DNA of 64,000 nucleotides from Albidovulum denitrificans (GCF_002973535.1 NZ_PVEP01000008.1:1-64000), one strand, 5' to 3'. Shown: positions 50,137 to 59,402, numbered from the stretch's first letter. Notes: generated by a model not told the origin, from the sequence alone. Program-made: numbers and translations.

Positions 50137-51130
50137 AGCATCTGCCCTTCACCGTCAGGTCGCCGATCGTCACGTCTTCCCCCGCCATGATCTTCGTGAA
50201 AAGCCCCATGTCGAGGTTGCGCCCGGTGACGATGGTTCCCGTGGGTCCCTCCACCCTGACCTTGCCGGACAGGATGGCGGCAAGGCCGACGACCGAGGCG
50301 CCCTCGGCCACGATCCGGTCCTCGAAATACAGCACCTGCATGGCGTGGCGGATCTCTTCCTCGGTCACCAGAACGGTCGCGTCCAGATGGTCGCGGCAAA
50401 GCGGGAAGGAGAGGCGGTTTTCCAGCCCGATCCCGCCGCCCAGACTGTCGGCGAGAGAGGCGACTTCCGGTACCTCCACCGGCTTTCCGGCGATGAGAGA
50501 GGCATGCATTGCCGCGCCCCGGTCCATGGTGATGCCGATGACGCGGATCGCGGGGTTGATCGCCTTGGCCGCGACCGCGACCCCGGCCGCCAGCCCGCCG
50601 CCCGACAGCGGCACCAGAAGCGTGGTCAGGTCTGGCCGCGCCTCAAGCATCTCCACCCCGATGGTGCCTTGACCGGCGATTACCTTCGGGTCGTCGAAGG
50701 GTGAGATTTCCACCAGCCCCTCGGCGTCGCAAAGCCGCTGGCTTTCGTGCATCGCTTCATCCTGGCTGGTGCCGACGATGCGCACATCGGCGCCCAGCGC
50801 GCGGATGCCGTCGACCTTGGCCTGCGGGACAAGGCGTGACATGCAGATCACCGCCTTCATGCCGCGCTGCCCGGCCGCATAGGCCACGCCCCGCCCATGG
50901 TTGCCGGTGGAACAGCAGGTCACACCCCCGACAGTTGCGGGCAGCGTCATCACCGCGTTCACCGCGCCGCGCAGCTTGAAGGCGCCGACCGGCTGCATGT
51001 TTTCCAGTTTCAGCAGAAAATCCTGCCCTGCGGTCCTGGTCATGAAGGGCGAGGGGACGAAGGGCGTGGCATCCGCCACACCCCGGATGACCCGCCGGGC
51101 GGCGAGTATGTCGGCCAGCGAAAATGCCAT
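50126..51130 (-). CDS. eutB: Hydroxyectoine utilization dehydratase EutB
   Basis: A 334-residue PLP enzyme of the threonine dehydratase/serine racemase type. PLP Lys in PVGAFKLRGAVNA (about residue 53), the Gly-rich phosphate loop PLSGGGLAAG, and SSTGNH-like STGNHGRGVA. The EutB family accompanies EutC and Ehu genes. It begins 1 bp downstream of ehuA on the same strand. Assigned from cluster order and fold; biochemical role is inferred. Confidence 0.87.
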   Translation of the reverse strand: MAFSLADILAARRVIRGVADATPFVPSPFMTRTAGQDFLLKLENMQPVGAFKLRGAVNAVMTLPATVGGVTCCSTGNHGRGVAYAAGQRGMKAVICMSRLVPQAKVDGIRALGADVRIVGTSQDEAMHESQRLCDAEGLVEISPFDDPKVIAGQGTIGVEMLEARPDLTTLLVPLSGGGLAAGVAVAAKAINPAIRVIGITMDRGAAMHASLIAGKPVEVPEVASLADSLGGGIGLENRLSFPLCRDHLDATVLVTEEEIRHAMQVLYFEDRIVAEGASVVGLAAILSGKVRVEGPTGTIVTGRNLDMGLFTKIMAGEDVTIGDLTVKGRCYGA

Positions 51131-51131
51131 C

Positions 51132-51944
51132 TCAGTCCGCGTCCTTGACCGCCGACAGGAACTGTTTTGTCCGGTCGCGCTGCGGGTTGCCGAACAGCTC
51201 GTCCGGGGGGCCTTGCTCCTCGATCTTGCCGCCGAAGAAGAAGCAGACCCGGTCGGAGATGTCGCGGGCGAAGCCCATCTGGTGGGTGACCATCAGCATG
51301 GTCAGGTTGTGTTCCGTCACGAGCTTGCGGATGACATTCGTCACCTCGCCGATCACCTCGGGGTCAAGCGCGGATGTCACCTCATCGAACAGCATCACCT
51401 TGGGGCGCATGGCCAGCGCACGGGCGATGGCGACGCGCTGCTGCTGACCGCCGGAGAGGCGCGAGGGGTGTTGGTCCTTCTTGTCGATCATGCCGACCAT
51501 GGTCAGCAGTTCCTCTGACCGCGCCCGCGCCTCCGCCTTCGACAGGCCGAGGACCTGCACCGGCCCCTCCATGCAGTTCTGAAGCGCGGTCATGTGCGGG
51601 AAAAGGTTGAAGTGCTGGAAGCACATGCCGATGGATGCGCGCATCCTGCGCAGGTATTTCTCATCGGCAGGCACAAGGGTGCCGTTCTTCGGCATATGGG
51701 TCAGCGGTTTTCCGTCCACATAGATGACGCCGCCATTGATCGTCTCAAGCGTCATAAGCATCCGCAGCACGGTCGTCTTGCCAGAGCCGGACGGGCCGAT
51801 GACCGATACCATCTCCCCTTCCGAAATGTCGAGGTTCAGCTGGTCCAGCACCACAAGCTTGCCGTAGCTCTTGGTCACGTTCATGAACCGCACCATCGGG
51901 CGGTCGCCTTCGGGCAGTTCCAGCGGGTAGGCAGACATATCCAT
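51132..51944 (-). CDS. ehuA: Ectoine/hydroxyectoine ABC transporter ATPase EhuA
   Basis: A 270-residue amino-acid-type ABC ATPase: Walker A GPSGSGKTT, signature LSGGQQQRV and Walker B VMLFDEVTSALD. The N-terminal extension (MDMSAYPLELP...) and the insertion GTLVPADEKYLRR are characteristic of EhuA among polar amino-acid ATPases. Couples with EhuC and EhuD. Confidence 0.88.
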   Translation of the reverse strand: MDMSAYPLELPEGDRPMVRFMNVTKSYGKLVVLDQLNLDISEGEMVSVIGPSGSGKTTVLRMLMTLETINGGVIYVDGKPLTHMPKNGTLVPADEKYLRRMRASIGMCFQHFNLFPHMTALQNCMEGPVQVLGLSKAEARARSEELLTMVGMIDKKDQHPSRLSGGQQQRVAIARALAMRPKVMLFDEVTSALDPEVIGEVTNVIRKLVTEHNLTMLMVTHQMGFARDISDRVCFFFGGKIEEQGPPDELFGNPQRDRTKQFLSAVKDAD

Positions 51945-51947
51945 CGT

Positions 51948-52616
51948 TCAAAGCCCCAGTTTGCGGCGCACCCAGCCTTCGAACAGCCGGATCAGGCCGG
52001 CGGTGGGCAGCGAAATGGCAAGGAAGATCACACCCACCAGTGTGTAGGGTTCAAGGAAGCGGTAGCTTTCCGACCCGATGGCATTGGCGGTGTGCATAAG
52101 CTCGGCAACCCCGATCACCGACAGCATCGGCGTGTCCTTGAAGATACCGACAAGGTAGTTTCCCATCCCGGCGATAGACGGCGGCAGGGCCTGCGGGATG
52201 ATGATGCGCAGATAGGTGTCGCGGGTCGACATGTTGATGGCGCGGCAGGCCTCCCACTGGCCTTTCGGAACGGCCTCGATCCCGGCGCGGTACACCTCGG
52301 ACAGGTAGGCCGAATAATGCAGGCCGATGGCGATCATGCCCGAGGTCCAGGGCGACAGGCGGATGCCGAATTGCGGGCCGACATAGAAGACGAAGAAGAT
52401 TTGCAGGACGAGCGGGGTGGAGCGGATGAACTCCACGAATTCCCTTACCGCGACGGTCAGCCCCCGCCACCCCGTGCGCTGCGCCAGCGCAAGGATGAGG
52501 CCCAGCACAAGCGCGATGGCATAGCCCGCACCGGCGGCGATCAGCGTGTTGAGCGTGGCCGCGAGGAGACGCGGCAGGATGTCCCAGGTGAAGTCCCAGC
52601 GCCAGTTGAAGCTCAT
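51948..52616 (-). CDS. ehuD: Ectoine ABC transporter permease EhuD
   Basis: A 222-residue HisM-type permease with five to six hydrophobic helices and the EAA loop as YSAYLSEVYRAGIEAVPKGQ. The ATG (MSFNWRWDFTWDIL) overlaps the ehuC stop by 4 bp; longer upstream reading frames are shadows of ehuC. Forms the transmembrane pair with EhuC. Confidence 0.88.
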   Translation of the reverse strand: MSFNWRWDFTWDILPRLLAATLNTLIAAGAGYAIALVLGLILALAQRTGWRGLTVAVREFVEFIRSTPLVLQIFFVFYVGPQFGIRLSPWTSGMIAIGLHYSAYLSEVYRAGIEAVPKGQWEACRAINMSTRDTYLRIIIPQALPPSIAGMGNYLVGIFKDTPMLSVIGVAELMHTANAIGSESYRFLEPYTLVGVIFLAISLPTAGLIRLFEGWVRRKLGL

Positions 52617-53278
52617 GCCTTGCCAAGCCTCCGCGCCATGGCCCGTTCCATCCGCCGCATGAAGGGGGTGATGAAGAACCGGGCGAGGATGTAGTAGATC
52701 ACCAGCGCGATACCGAAGGACTGCGCCGAGAGGAAGGTGGAGGCGTTGATCTGCTTGGCCTGGAACATCAGGTCCGCGACCGAGATCAGCGAAACCAGCG
52801 CGGTCCCCTTCAGAAGCTCGATCAGCAGGTTGCCCCAGGGCGGCAGCATGATGCCGATTGCCTGCGGCAGGATGATCCGGCGCATCCGTTTGGCGGGCGA
52901 CATGGACAGGGCATAGGCCGCTTCCCACTGCCCCTTCGGTACCGACTGGATCGCGCCGCGCACCAGTTCCGCGCCGTAGGAGCCGACGTTCAGCCCGACC
53001 GAGACGAAACCCGCGACGAATTTCGGCAGCGTGATACCGAAGAGCGGCAGCACGAAGAAGATCCAGTAGAGCTGAACCAGAAGCGAGGTGCCGCGAAAGA
53101 TCTCAATGTACACAACTGAGGTGCCGCGGATCAGCCAGTTCTGCGACAGCTTGCCAAGCCCGGCGAGAAGCGCGACGACGATGGCGATAAGGGCGGCAAG
53201 AACGAACTGGGCGCAGGTGATCGCGGTGCCGCTGGCCAGCCGCGCGCCATAAATCTGCATATACTCCCAGATCGACAT
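52613..53278 (-). CDS. ehuC: Ectoine ABC transporter permease EhuC
   Basis: A 221-residue HisM-type permease; hydrophobic segments at about 22-42, 55-75, 80-100 and two near the C-terminus, with EAA loop GSYGAELVRGAIQSVPKGQW. Located between ehuB (57 bp upstream) and ehuD. The coding sequence contains TGTACACAAC, resembling the GntR operator half-site upstream of ehuB, probably by chance. Confidence 0.88.
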   Translation of the reverse strand: MSIWEYMQIYGARLASGTAITCAQFVLAALIAIVVALLAGLGKLSQNWLIRGTSVVYIEIFRGTSLLVQLYWIFFVLPLFGITLPKFVAGFVSVGLNVGSYGAELVRGAIQSVPKGQWEAAYALSMSPAKRMRRIILPQAIGIMLPPWGNLLIELLKGTALVSLISVADLMFQAKQINASTFLSAQSFGIALVIYYILARFFITPFMRRMERAMARRLGKA

Positions 53279-53335
53279 CGGCCGCCCCTTCCCCGTCAGG
53301 ATGACAAGGGGCGGATCGCACCGCCCCTTTCATGA

Positions 53336-54178
53336 TCAGCGATTGGCGCAGACCCAATCAGTCGTCTTGTCGCCCGGAAGGGTGGTTTCGTCGTAGCCGT
53401 AGTCCTTCACCGCCGCCATCATCTCGGCCGAGCCGAGATAGTCCTTCTGCGCGGCGTTGAACGTGTCGAGGAAGTCCTGATCCTCCTTGCGGAAGCCGAC
53501 ACCGGCCCAGTTCATCGTGTCCTCGGGCATCGCGCCGGGGTCGGTGACATCGACCGTGCCATCAGAGCTTGCGGCAAGCTGCTTCATGGTGAAGTAGGTG
53601 CCTGCGCCCGCATCGGCACGCCCGGCCTTGACGGCGGCAAGGATTTCGGTCGGGCCGGGGACCTGCATGATGTCGGCTTCCGGGACGCCGGCGGCCTTGG
53701 CCTGTTCCACGTTGGAATAGCCTGCGCCGGTCACCATGACGGCGCCCGCATCCTTGATGGTGACGTAGTTCTCAAGCCCCTTGGGATTGCCTGCGGCAAC
53801 GATGAAGGCGTCGCCGATCCTGGCCATCGGGTCAGAAAAGGCGATGTTCTCGCAGCGCGATTTCAGGATGTTCATACCGCCGGTGATGATGTCGAAGCGC
53901 CCCGCCTGAAGGCCGGGGATCAGCCCGCCCCAATCGGTCTGGACCGGCTCGATATTCGTGTAGCCCATCTTCGCCAGCACGCCGAGAACCTCGGCGTTGA
54001 CGAAGCCCTTCGGGCTGCCGTCGTCGCCCGGATAGGCGAAGGGGATTTCGTTGGCAAAGCCGATGCGGATCGTCTCACCCGCATTGATGCGGTCCATCAG
54101 CGGACCGGCAAAGGCCGCAACCGTGGTGGCGCCAAGTGCGACACTGGCAAGAAGGGTCGTCAGTAGGTGCTTTTTCAT
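53336..54178 (-). CDS. ehuB: Ectoine/hydroxyectoine-binding protein EhuB
   Basis: A 280-residue periplasmic SBP_bac_3 protein. Signal peptide about residues 1-25 (cleavage after AFA). The mature start RIGFANEIPFAY and GLIPGLQAGRFDII match EhuB proteins as I recall them. First gene of ehuBCDA-eutBC, divergent from doeA over a spacer with paired TGTGTACAA sites. Ectoine and 5-hydroxyectoine are the expected ligands. Confidence 0.88.
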   Translation of the reverse strand: MKKHLLTTLLASVALGATTVAAFAGPLMDRINAGETIRIGFANEIPFAYPGDDGSPKGFVNAEVLGVLAKMGYTNIEPVQTDWGGLIPGLQAGRFDIITGGMNILKSRCENIAFSDPMARIGDAFIVAAGNPKGLENYVTIKDAGAVMVTGAGYSNVEQAKAAGVPEADIMQVPGPTEILAAVKAGRADAGAGTYFTMKQLAASSDGTVDVTDPGAMPEDTMNWAGVGFRKEDQDFLDTFNAAQKDYLGSAEMMAAVKDYGYDETTLPGDKTTDWVCANR

Positions 54179-54227
54179 CCTGTGCTCCCGTGCTGGATGT
54201 CTTCGGATTCGGGCCGAAGCTCGTGGT

Positions 54228-54239
54228 GTTGTACACATC
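54228..54239 (-). promoter_or_regulatory. TGTGTACAA site 1 (GntR-type half-palindrome)
   Basis: GATGTGTACAAC on the minus strand, 50 bp upstream of the ehuB start. TGTAC-centred dyads are typical of FadR/VanR-type GntR regulators; the gene at 57644 is the likely binder. Confidence 0.5.
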
Positions 54240-54331
54240 ATTGTTCGGCGGGCGTTTGTGTCAAGAAATTTGTTGTCGAATGCGCCCTGAAATGCGCATC
54301 TATCTTGCCAAGGGTCAGGCCCGGCCATACC

Positions 54332-54345
54332 GTTGTGTACAAATC
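54332..54345 (+). promoter_or_regulatory. TGTGTACAA site 2 (GntR-type half-palindrome)
   Basis: GTTGTGTACAAATC on the plus strand, 25 bp before the doeA start, carrying the same nine bases as site 1 in opposite orientation. The arrangement would let one regulator control both divergent operons. Confidence 0.5.
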
Positions 54346-54369
54346 AACCCGATTCACATGAGGTTCATC

Positions 54370-55554
54370 ATGGGTTTGCAACATGCCCCCTTCGGCGCCG
54401 CCGAATATGCGCGCCGAATCGCGAAGACGCGGGCGGCGATGGAAAAGGCGGGGCTTGACGCGGTCTTCGTCACCGATCCGTCGAACCAGGCCTGGCTGAC
54501 CGGCTATGACGGCTGGTCCTTCTATGTGCATCAGGGCGTGATCCTGACCAAGGATGGCGATCCGCATTGGTGGGGGCGCTACATGGACAGCCTTGGCGCG
54601 CTGCGCACCTGCTGGATGGAGGGCGCGACGATCCACGGCTATGCCGACAACTACGTCCAGTCCACCGTTCGTCATCCGATGCAGGACCTTGCCCGCATCC
54701 TGCGCGAGCTTGGGCTGGAAAAGGCGCGGATCGGGGTGGAGATGGAGAACTACTACTACTCCGCCAAGGCCCATGCGGTGCTGACCGCCGAACTGCCAAA
54801 CGCGACGTTCGCCGACGCGACCGCGCTGGTGAACTGGCAGCGGCTGGTCAAGTCGGAAGATGAGATCGCGTTCATCCGCAAGGCTGCGAAAATTTCGGAA
54901 AAGGTGGTGCGAACGGCGATCGAGAAATCGGCGCCGGGTGTGCGCAAGAATGACCTTGTGGCCGAGATCTTTCATGCCGGGATCACCGGGGTGGGCGACG
55001 ACTGGGGCGATTATCCGGCCATCGTGCCGCTGACGCCCTCGGGCCTTGACGCGACCGCCGCGCACCTGACCTGGAACGGCGCACCGATGAAGGCGGGGGA
55101 GGCGACGTTCTTCGAGCTTTCCGGCTGCTACCGCCGCTACCACGCGCCGCTCTGCCGGACCGTCTTCCTTGGCAAGCCGCCGCAAGAGATGCTTGAGGCC
55201 GAGAAGGCCCAGATCGAGGGGATCGAAGCGGGGCTTGAAGCGGCGCGCGCGGGCAATCGCACCGCCGACGTCTGCAACGCCTTTCTCGATGTGTTGAAGA
55301 AATACGGCCTGAAGCGCGAGGGGCGCATGGGCTATCCCATCGGCCTGTCCTATCCGCCCGACTGGGGCGAGCGCACGGCATCATTCCGCACCGAGGATGA
55401 AACCGTTCTGGAACCCGGCATGACCTTCCATTTCATGCCCGCGCTCTGGATGGAAAGCTGGGGGCTTGAAACGACCGAAACGATCCTCATCAAGGAAACC
55501 GGGGCGGCAGAGCCGCTTTGCAACATGGACCGCAAGCTTTTCGTGAAGGACTGA
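54370..55554 (+). CDS. doeA: Ectoine hydrolase DoeA/EutD
   Basis: A 394-residue M24-fold enzyme that opens the ectoine ring to N-acetyl-diaminobutyrates. The GYDGWSFYVHQGVI and GYPIGLSYPPDWGERT segments match DoeA/EutD as I recall it. The usual metal site is replaced by FFELSGCYRRYHAPLCRT, consistent with a metal-free creatinase-like mechanism. The second of two ATGs is taken because GAGG lies 6 nt upstream. First gene of the plus-strand operon, 5 bp before an M20 deacetylase. Confidence 0.9.
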   Translation: MGLQHAPFGAAEYARRIAKTRAAMEKAGLDAVFVTDPSNQAWLTGYDGWSFYVHQGVILTKDGDPHWWGRYMDSLGALRTCWMEGATIHGYADNYVQSTVRHPMQDLARILRELGLEKARIGVEMENYYYSAKAHAVLTAELPNATFADATALVNWQRLVKSEDEIAFIRKAAKISEKVVRTAIEKSAPGVRKNDLVAEIFHAGITGVGDDWGDYPAIVPLTPSGLDATAAHLTWNGAPMKAGEATFFELSGCYRRYHAPLCRTVFLGKPPQEMLEAEKAQIEGIEAGLEAARAGNRTADVCNAFLDVLKKYGLKREGRMGYPIGLSYPPDWGERTASFRTEDETVLEPGMTFHFMPALWMESWGLETTETILIKETGAAEPLCNMDRKLFVKD

Positions 55555-55559
55555 GGAAG

Positions 55560-56723
55560 GTGCAGCACGCGCTTGACGATACCAAGGCGCTTCTGCGCCA
55601 CCTGATCGCCTTTCCGACGGTATCGACGGACAGCAATCTGGCGATGATCGAATTCCTCGCCGACCGGCTGGAAGGCGTGGGCGCGAAGGTCGAGGTGCAT
55701 GCCGACCCGAGCGGGACGAAGGCCAATCTCTTCGCCACGCTCGGGCCGGAGGTCGATGGCGGCATCCTTCTGTCGGGCCATTCCGACGTGGTGCCGGTCG
55801 CCGATCAGGACTGGACCACCGATCCGTTCGAGATGGTGGAGCGGGACGGGCGGCTTTACGGGCGTGGCACCTGCGACATGAAGGGCTTCATCGCCGCCGC
55901 CGTGGCGATGGCACCCTTCTACGCCGAGAAGGTGAAGGACCGGCCGATCCACTTCGCCTTCACCCATGATGAGGAAACCGGCTGCCTTGGCGCGCAGGCG
56001 CTGGCGCAGGTTCTGCGCGCGCAAGGGGTGCGCCCCGGCGTGGCGATCATCGGCGAACCGACCCTGATGCGGATCATCGAGGGGCACAAGGGCTGCTACG
56101 AATACACCACCCATTTCACCGGGCTTGAGGGCCATGGCTCTGGCCCCGACCGGGGGGTGAATGCGGTCGAATACGCGGTGCGTTATGTCGGCCGGTTGCT
56201 TGAGCTGAAGGAACAGCTCAAGGCGCGCGCCCCGGCGCAGGGGCGGTTCGATCCGCCCTGGACCACGATCAACACCGGCGCGCTGGTCGGCGGGGTGGCC
56301 CATAACGTCATCCCCGGCAAGGCGCGGGTGGACTGGGAAATGCGCCCGGTCCAGGCGGGGGACGCGGATTTCGTGAAGGACGACCTGCACCACTACTGCA
56401 CCCATACGCTGCTGCCCGCCATGCGCGCCGTGATGCCCGAGGCCGACATCGTCACCGAGGTGATCGGCGAGGTCGACGGGCTGATCCCGGCCGATGAGAA
56501 CGAGGCGCGCGACATCGTCGCCGAACTGACCGGGGCCAATGGCGCCGATACCGTCGCCTTCGGGACCGAGGCCGGGATCTTTCAGGCGCTGGGCATGTCG
56601 GCGGTGGTCTGCGGGCCGGGCTCGATCGAGCAGGCGCACAAGCCCGACGAATACCTTGCGCTTGACCAGCTTGAAGAATGCCTTGTGATGCTGGAACGTC
56701 TGGGCGCGAAACTCGGGGCATGA
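55560..56723 (+). CDS. ArgE/DapE-type (M20) deacetylase, probable N-acetyl-diaminobutyrate deacetylase
   Basis: A 387-residue M20 metallohydrolase of the acetylornithine deacetylase type: metal motif SGHSDVVPV at about 82-90, GRGTCDMKG with bridging Asp, HDEETGCLGA catalytic Glu, and GFGTEAG-type FGTEAGIF. Start is GTG with GAGGA nearby; it is close to the site, so the start is tentative. Following doeA, it probably removes acetate from N-acetyl-diaminobutyrate in place of the usual M14-type EutE/DoeB. Confidence 0.85.
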   Translation: MQHALDDTKALLRHLIAFPTVSTDSNLAMIEFLADRLEGVGAKVEVHADPSGTKANLFATLGPEVDGGILLSGHSDVVPVADQDWTTDPFEMVERDGRLYGRGTCDMKGFIAAAVAMAPFYAEKVKDRPIHFAFTHDEETGCLGAQALAQVLRAQGVRPGVAIIGEPTLMRIIEGHKGCYEYTTHFTGLEGHGSGPDRGVNAVEYAVRYVGRLLELKEQLKARAPAQGRFDPPWTTINTGALVGGVAHNVIPGKARVDWEMRPVQAGDADFVKDDLHHYCTHTLLPAMRAVMPEADIVTEVIGEVDGLIPADENEARDIVAELTGANGADTVAFGTEAGIFQALGMSAVVCGPGSIEQAHKPDEYLALDQLEECLVMLERLGAKLGA

Positions 56724-56730
56724 GGATGTG

Positions 56731-57636
56731 ATGCAGATCGCCGCACCAACCGGACGCACGGCCGAGCCGCTGTTCTGGCGCGCGGCGCCCTTCATCTTCC
56801 TCATCCTCTGGTCCGGCGGCTATGCCTTTGCCAAGCTCGGCCTGTCCTATGTGGAGCCGATGACGATGCTGGCGCTGCGCTACGGGCTTGCCGTGCTGGC
56901 GCTGCTGCCGCTCCTCCTCCTGCGCCGCCCGCGCTGGCCGCAGGGCGGGCGGCATTGGGGGGCGGTCATGGTGACTGGGTTCCTGATCCAGTGTGTCTAT
57001 TTCGGGATGGCCTATCTTGCCATGAAGCGCGGGATGAACGCCGGGACCACGGCGATCATCATGGCGTTGCAGCCGATCCTGGTCGCGGTGTTCGCGCCCT
57101 TTATCTCCGCCGCGCGGGGCAGCCCGGCGCTGTGGTTCGGGCTGGCGCTGGGCTTTGCCGGGGTCGTCCTCGTGATCCTGTCGGAAGGCTCGCTTGGGCC
57201 AAGCCCCTGGGTCGCCGTCTTCCTCGCCCTTTGCTCGCTGGGCGGCATCACCTCGGCCACGCTGTTCGAGAAATGGCACGGGATGCGGACCGATCCGGTC
57301 ACCGGCGGCATCGTGCAATACGCCGTCGGCTTCGCGGTCCTTCTGCCGGTGGCCGCGATGACCGAGACGATGGTCATCGACTGGACCCCCGGCTTCGCCG
57401 TCTCCATCGCCTATCTCGTGATCGCGAATTCGATCATCTCGATCAGCCTCTTCATCGCGCTGGTGCAGCGCGGCGACGCGACGCGCATTTCGGCGATGAT
57501 GTACCTGGTCCCGCCGCTGGCCATGGTCGCCGCCTGGCTGATCCTGGGTGAGACGATCACCCCGCTAGCCTTGCTGGGTTTTGCGCTTTCGGCCGCGGGC
57601 GTCTACATCGTCGGCAAGAAGACAGCGTCAGGATGA
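56731..57636 (+). CDS. EamA/DMT family transporter
   Basis: A 301-residue membrane protein with ten hydrophobic helices in two EamA repeats (about 18-140 and 160-295). A short polar N-terminus is followed by FIFLILWSGGYAFAKLGL. GAGG 5 nt before the ATG supports the start over a GTG at 56728. Such carriers move amino acids or small metabolites, often outward. In this operon it may export an ectoine breakdown intermediate or import a related solute. Confidence 0.88.
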   Translation: MQIAAPTGRTAEPLFWRAAPFIFLILWSGGYAFAKLGLSYVEPMTMLALRYGLAVLALLPLLLLRRPRWPQGGRHWGAVMVTGFLIQCVYFGMAYLAMKRGMNAGTTAIIMALQPILVAVFAPFISAARGSPALWFGLALGFAGVVLVILSEGSLGPSPWVAVFLALCSLGGITSATLFEKWHGMRTDPVTGGIVQYAVGFAVLLPVAAMTETMVIDWTPGFAVSIAYLVIANSIISISLFIALVQRGDATRISAMMYLVPPLAMVAAWLILGETITPLALLGFALSAAGVYIVGKKTASG

Positions 57637-57643
57637 TCCGCCG

Positions 57644-58333
57644 ATGAATGTCGTCACCCCGGAAATCAGCCCCAGCGCCCGCGACCGGTTCGAGAGGATG
57701 CATGCCGTGATCCGCACCCGGATCTGCCTTCTCGACTACGCGCCCGGCACGCGGCTGTCGGAAGAGGCGCTGGCGGCGGAGTTCGGGGTCAGCCGCACGC
57801 CCTTGCGCCGGGTCCTTGCCCGGCTGGAAAGCGAGGGGCTGCTGCAATCGGTCCATGGCGTCGGCACCTTCGTGACCGACGTGGACATCGCGGAGCTGGC
57901 GCAGACCTATCAGCTGCGGTTCGAGCTTGCCGAACTGACCGGGCGGCTGGGCGCCGTGGCCCCGGATGAGGCGCTCTGGGCCGACTTCCGCGCGCTGTCC
58001 GCCCGGTCGAAGGAAATCGTCCGCGCGCCGGAGCCGAAGCGCTTTGCCGAGCTGAACATGGATTTCTTCATGGCGCTGCAACGGCTGACGGATAACGAGC
58101 CGCTGAAGGACATCTGCGAAAAGCTCTATTTCCGCACCACCCGTATCTGGCTGAAATCCGTCTTCGAATCAAAGATCGACCTTGCCGATGAGGCCGACAT
58201 CTTCGACCGCGAGATCCACGACATCCTGCGCGCACTGGAAATCGGCGACCTGCACGCCGCCGCCCACATCCAGCGCGCCCATATCTCGATGAGCTTCGCG
58301 CGCATGCAGAACGGGTTCAAGACGCGCCCGTGA
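57644..58333 (+). CDS. GntR family (FCD domain) transcriptional regulator
   Basis: A 229-residue FadR-subfamily regulator: winged helix at about residues 15-75 (LSEEALAAEFGVSRTPLRRVL) and a helical FCD effector domain at about 85-215. It ends the doeA operon, an arrangement implying autoregulation through the TGTGTACAA sites at 54.2-54.3 kb. Ectoine loci more often use the MocR-type EnuR, which is not present here, so this would be an alternative regulator. Confidence 0.88.
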   Translation: MNVVTPEISPSARDRFERMHAVIRTRICLLDYAPGTRLSEEALAAEFGVSRTPLRRVLARLESEGLLQSVHGVGTFVTDVDIAELAQTYQLRFELAELTGRLGAVAPDEALWADFRALSARSKEIVRAPEPKRFAELNMDFFMALQRLTDNEPLKDICEKLYFRTTRIWLKSVFESKIDLADEADIFDREIHDILRALEIGDLHAAAHIQRAHISMSFARMQNGFKTRP

Positions 58334-58389
58334 GTACGGTCCAGCGGCGCGAAGGCCGCGTTCCGTCCGACATTTCCGAAGGATTACAG

Positions 58390-58465
58390 TGGTGAGCCGT
58401 GCAGGATTCGAACCTGCGACCCACTGATTAAAAGTCAGTTGCTCTACCAACTGAGCTAACGGCCC
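58390..58465 (-). tRNA. tRNA-Lys (TTT)
   Basis: A 76-nt cloverleaf on the minus strand: acceptor GGGCCGT paired with ACGGCTC (one G-U), D-arm TAGCTCAGTTGGTAGAGCA, anticodon loop CTTTTAA with TTT anticodon at 58430-58432, T-arm GGTTCGAATCC, and encoded CCA. Between the GntR gene and dapF. Confidence 0.97.
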
Positions 58466-58562
58466 ATCACAGGGCGCCTCTTTATGAACCTCGCTCATGG
58501 CGGTCAAGAGCAAAAGCGGGCCGGTCTGGCAAAATCCCCGGACGGGGCGTATATGCCGCCCC

Positions 58563-59402
58563 ATGAAAGACGCGCGCGCCCCTGCTGGCCTGGCCTTCGT
58601 GAAGATGCACGGGGCGGGCAATGACTTCGTGATCCTCGATTCACGGGGGCGGGATCGTGTGACCACTCCGGCGCTTGCCGCGGCCCTCGGTGATCGCCAT
58701 CGCGGCGTGGGTTTCGACCAGCTGGCCGAGATCCTCGATGCGGAGGGCGCCGATTACGCGCTCGAGTTCTGGAATTCGGACGGGTCGCGCGCGGGGGCCT
58801 GTGGCAATGCCTCGCGCTGTGTGGCCGATCGCGTCATGCAGGGGCTGGGCCGCGACCGGGTCAGCTTCGTGACCGAACGCGGCACGCTGGCCGCGCTGCG
58901 CCGCCCCGACGGGCTTGTCAGCGTCAACATGGGCGATCCGATCCTCGACTGGCAGGGCGTGCCTCTGGCTGAAGGGGCAGACCTCCTGCACCTGCCGATT
59001 GCGGGCGATCCCGCCGCCGTCGGCATGGGCAACCCGCATTGCGTCTTCTTCGTCGCGGATGCCGAGGCGGTGGACCTGCCGCGCGAGGGTGGCGTGATGG
59101 AGCATCACCCCCTCTTCCCCAAGGCAACCAATGTCGAATACGCCACGCTGACCGGCCCCGACCGGCTGCGGATGCGGGTCTGGGAACGCGGCACCGGCAT
59201 CACGCTCGCCTGCGGGTCCGGCGCCTGCGCCACGGCCGTCGCGGCCCATCTGCGCGGGCTGACCGGGCGGCGCGTGACGCTTGATCTTGACGGCGGGACG
59301 CTTGAGATCGACTGGCGCGAGGATGGCGTCTGGATGACCGGGCCGACGACCCATGTCTTTGACGGCACCCTCACCCCCGCCTTCCTCGCCGCCCATCCAT
59401 GA
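58563..59402 (+). CDS. dapF: Diaminopimelate epimerase
   Basis: A 279-residue cofactor-independent epimerase that converts LL-DAP to meso-DAP for lysine and peptidoglycan. The two catalytic cysteines are Cys80 ([11 protein letters not shown]) and Cys217 ([10 protein letters not shown]). The start MKDARAP is used; longer frames run into tRNA-proximal sequence. ATGA overlap couples it to mtaB, a common Rhodobacteraceae pair. Confidence 0.95.
   Translation: MKDARAPAGLAFVKMHGAGNDFVILDSRGRDRVTTPALAAALGDRHRGVGFDQLAEILDAEGADYALEFWNSDGSRAGACGNASRCVADRVMQGLGRDRVSFVTERGTLAALRRPDGLVSVNMGDPILDWQGVPLAEGADLLHLPIAGDPAAVGMGNPHCVFFVADAEAVDLPREGGVMEHHPLFPKATNVEYATLTGPDRLRMRVWERGTGITLACGSGACATAVAAHLRGLTGRRVTLDLDGGTLEIDWREDGVWMTGPTTHVFDGTLTPAFLAAHP

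Noticed and set aside
48121-50190. A 689-codon plus-strand frame opposite eutC and the M24 gene
   Set aside because: Antisense shadow; Gly/Asp/Arg-rich with no motif, while the minus-strand genes are intact.
53107-53118. A third TGTACACAAC-like GntR site
   Set aside because: It lies within the ehuC coding sequence and encodes conserved permease residues; chance is the simpler explanation.
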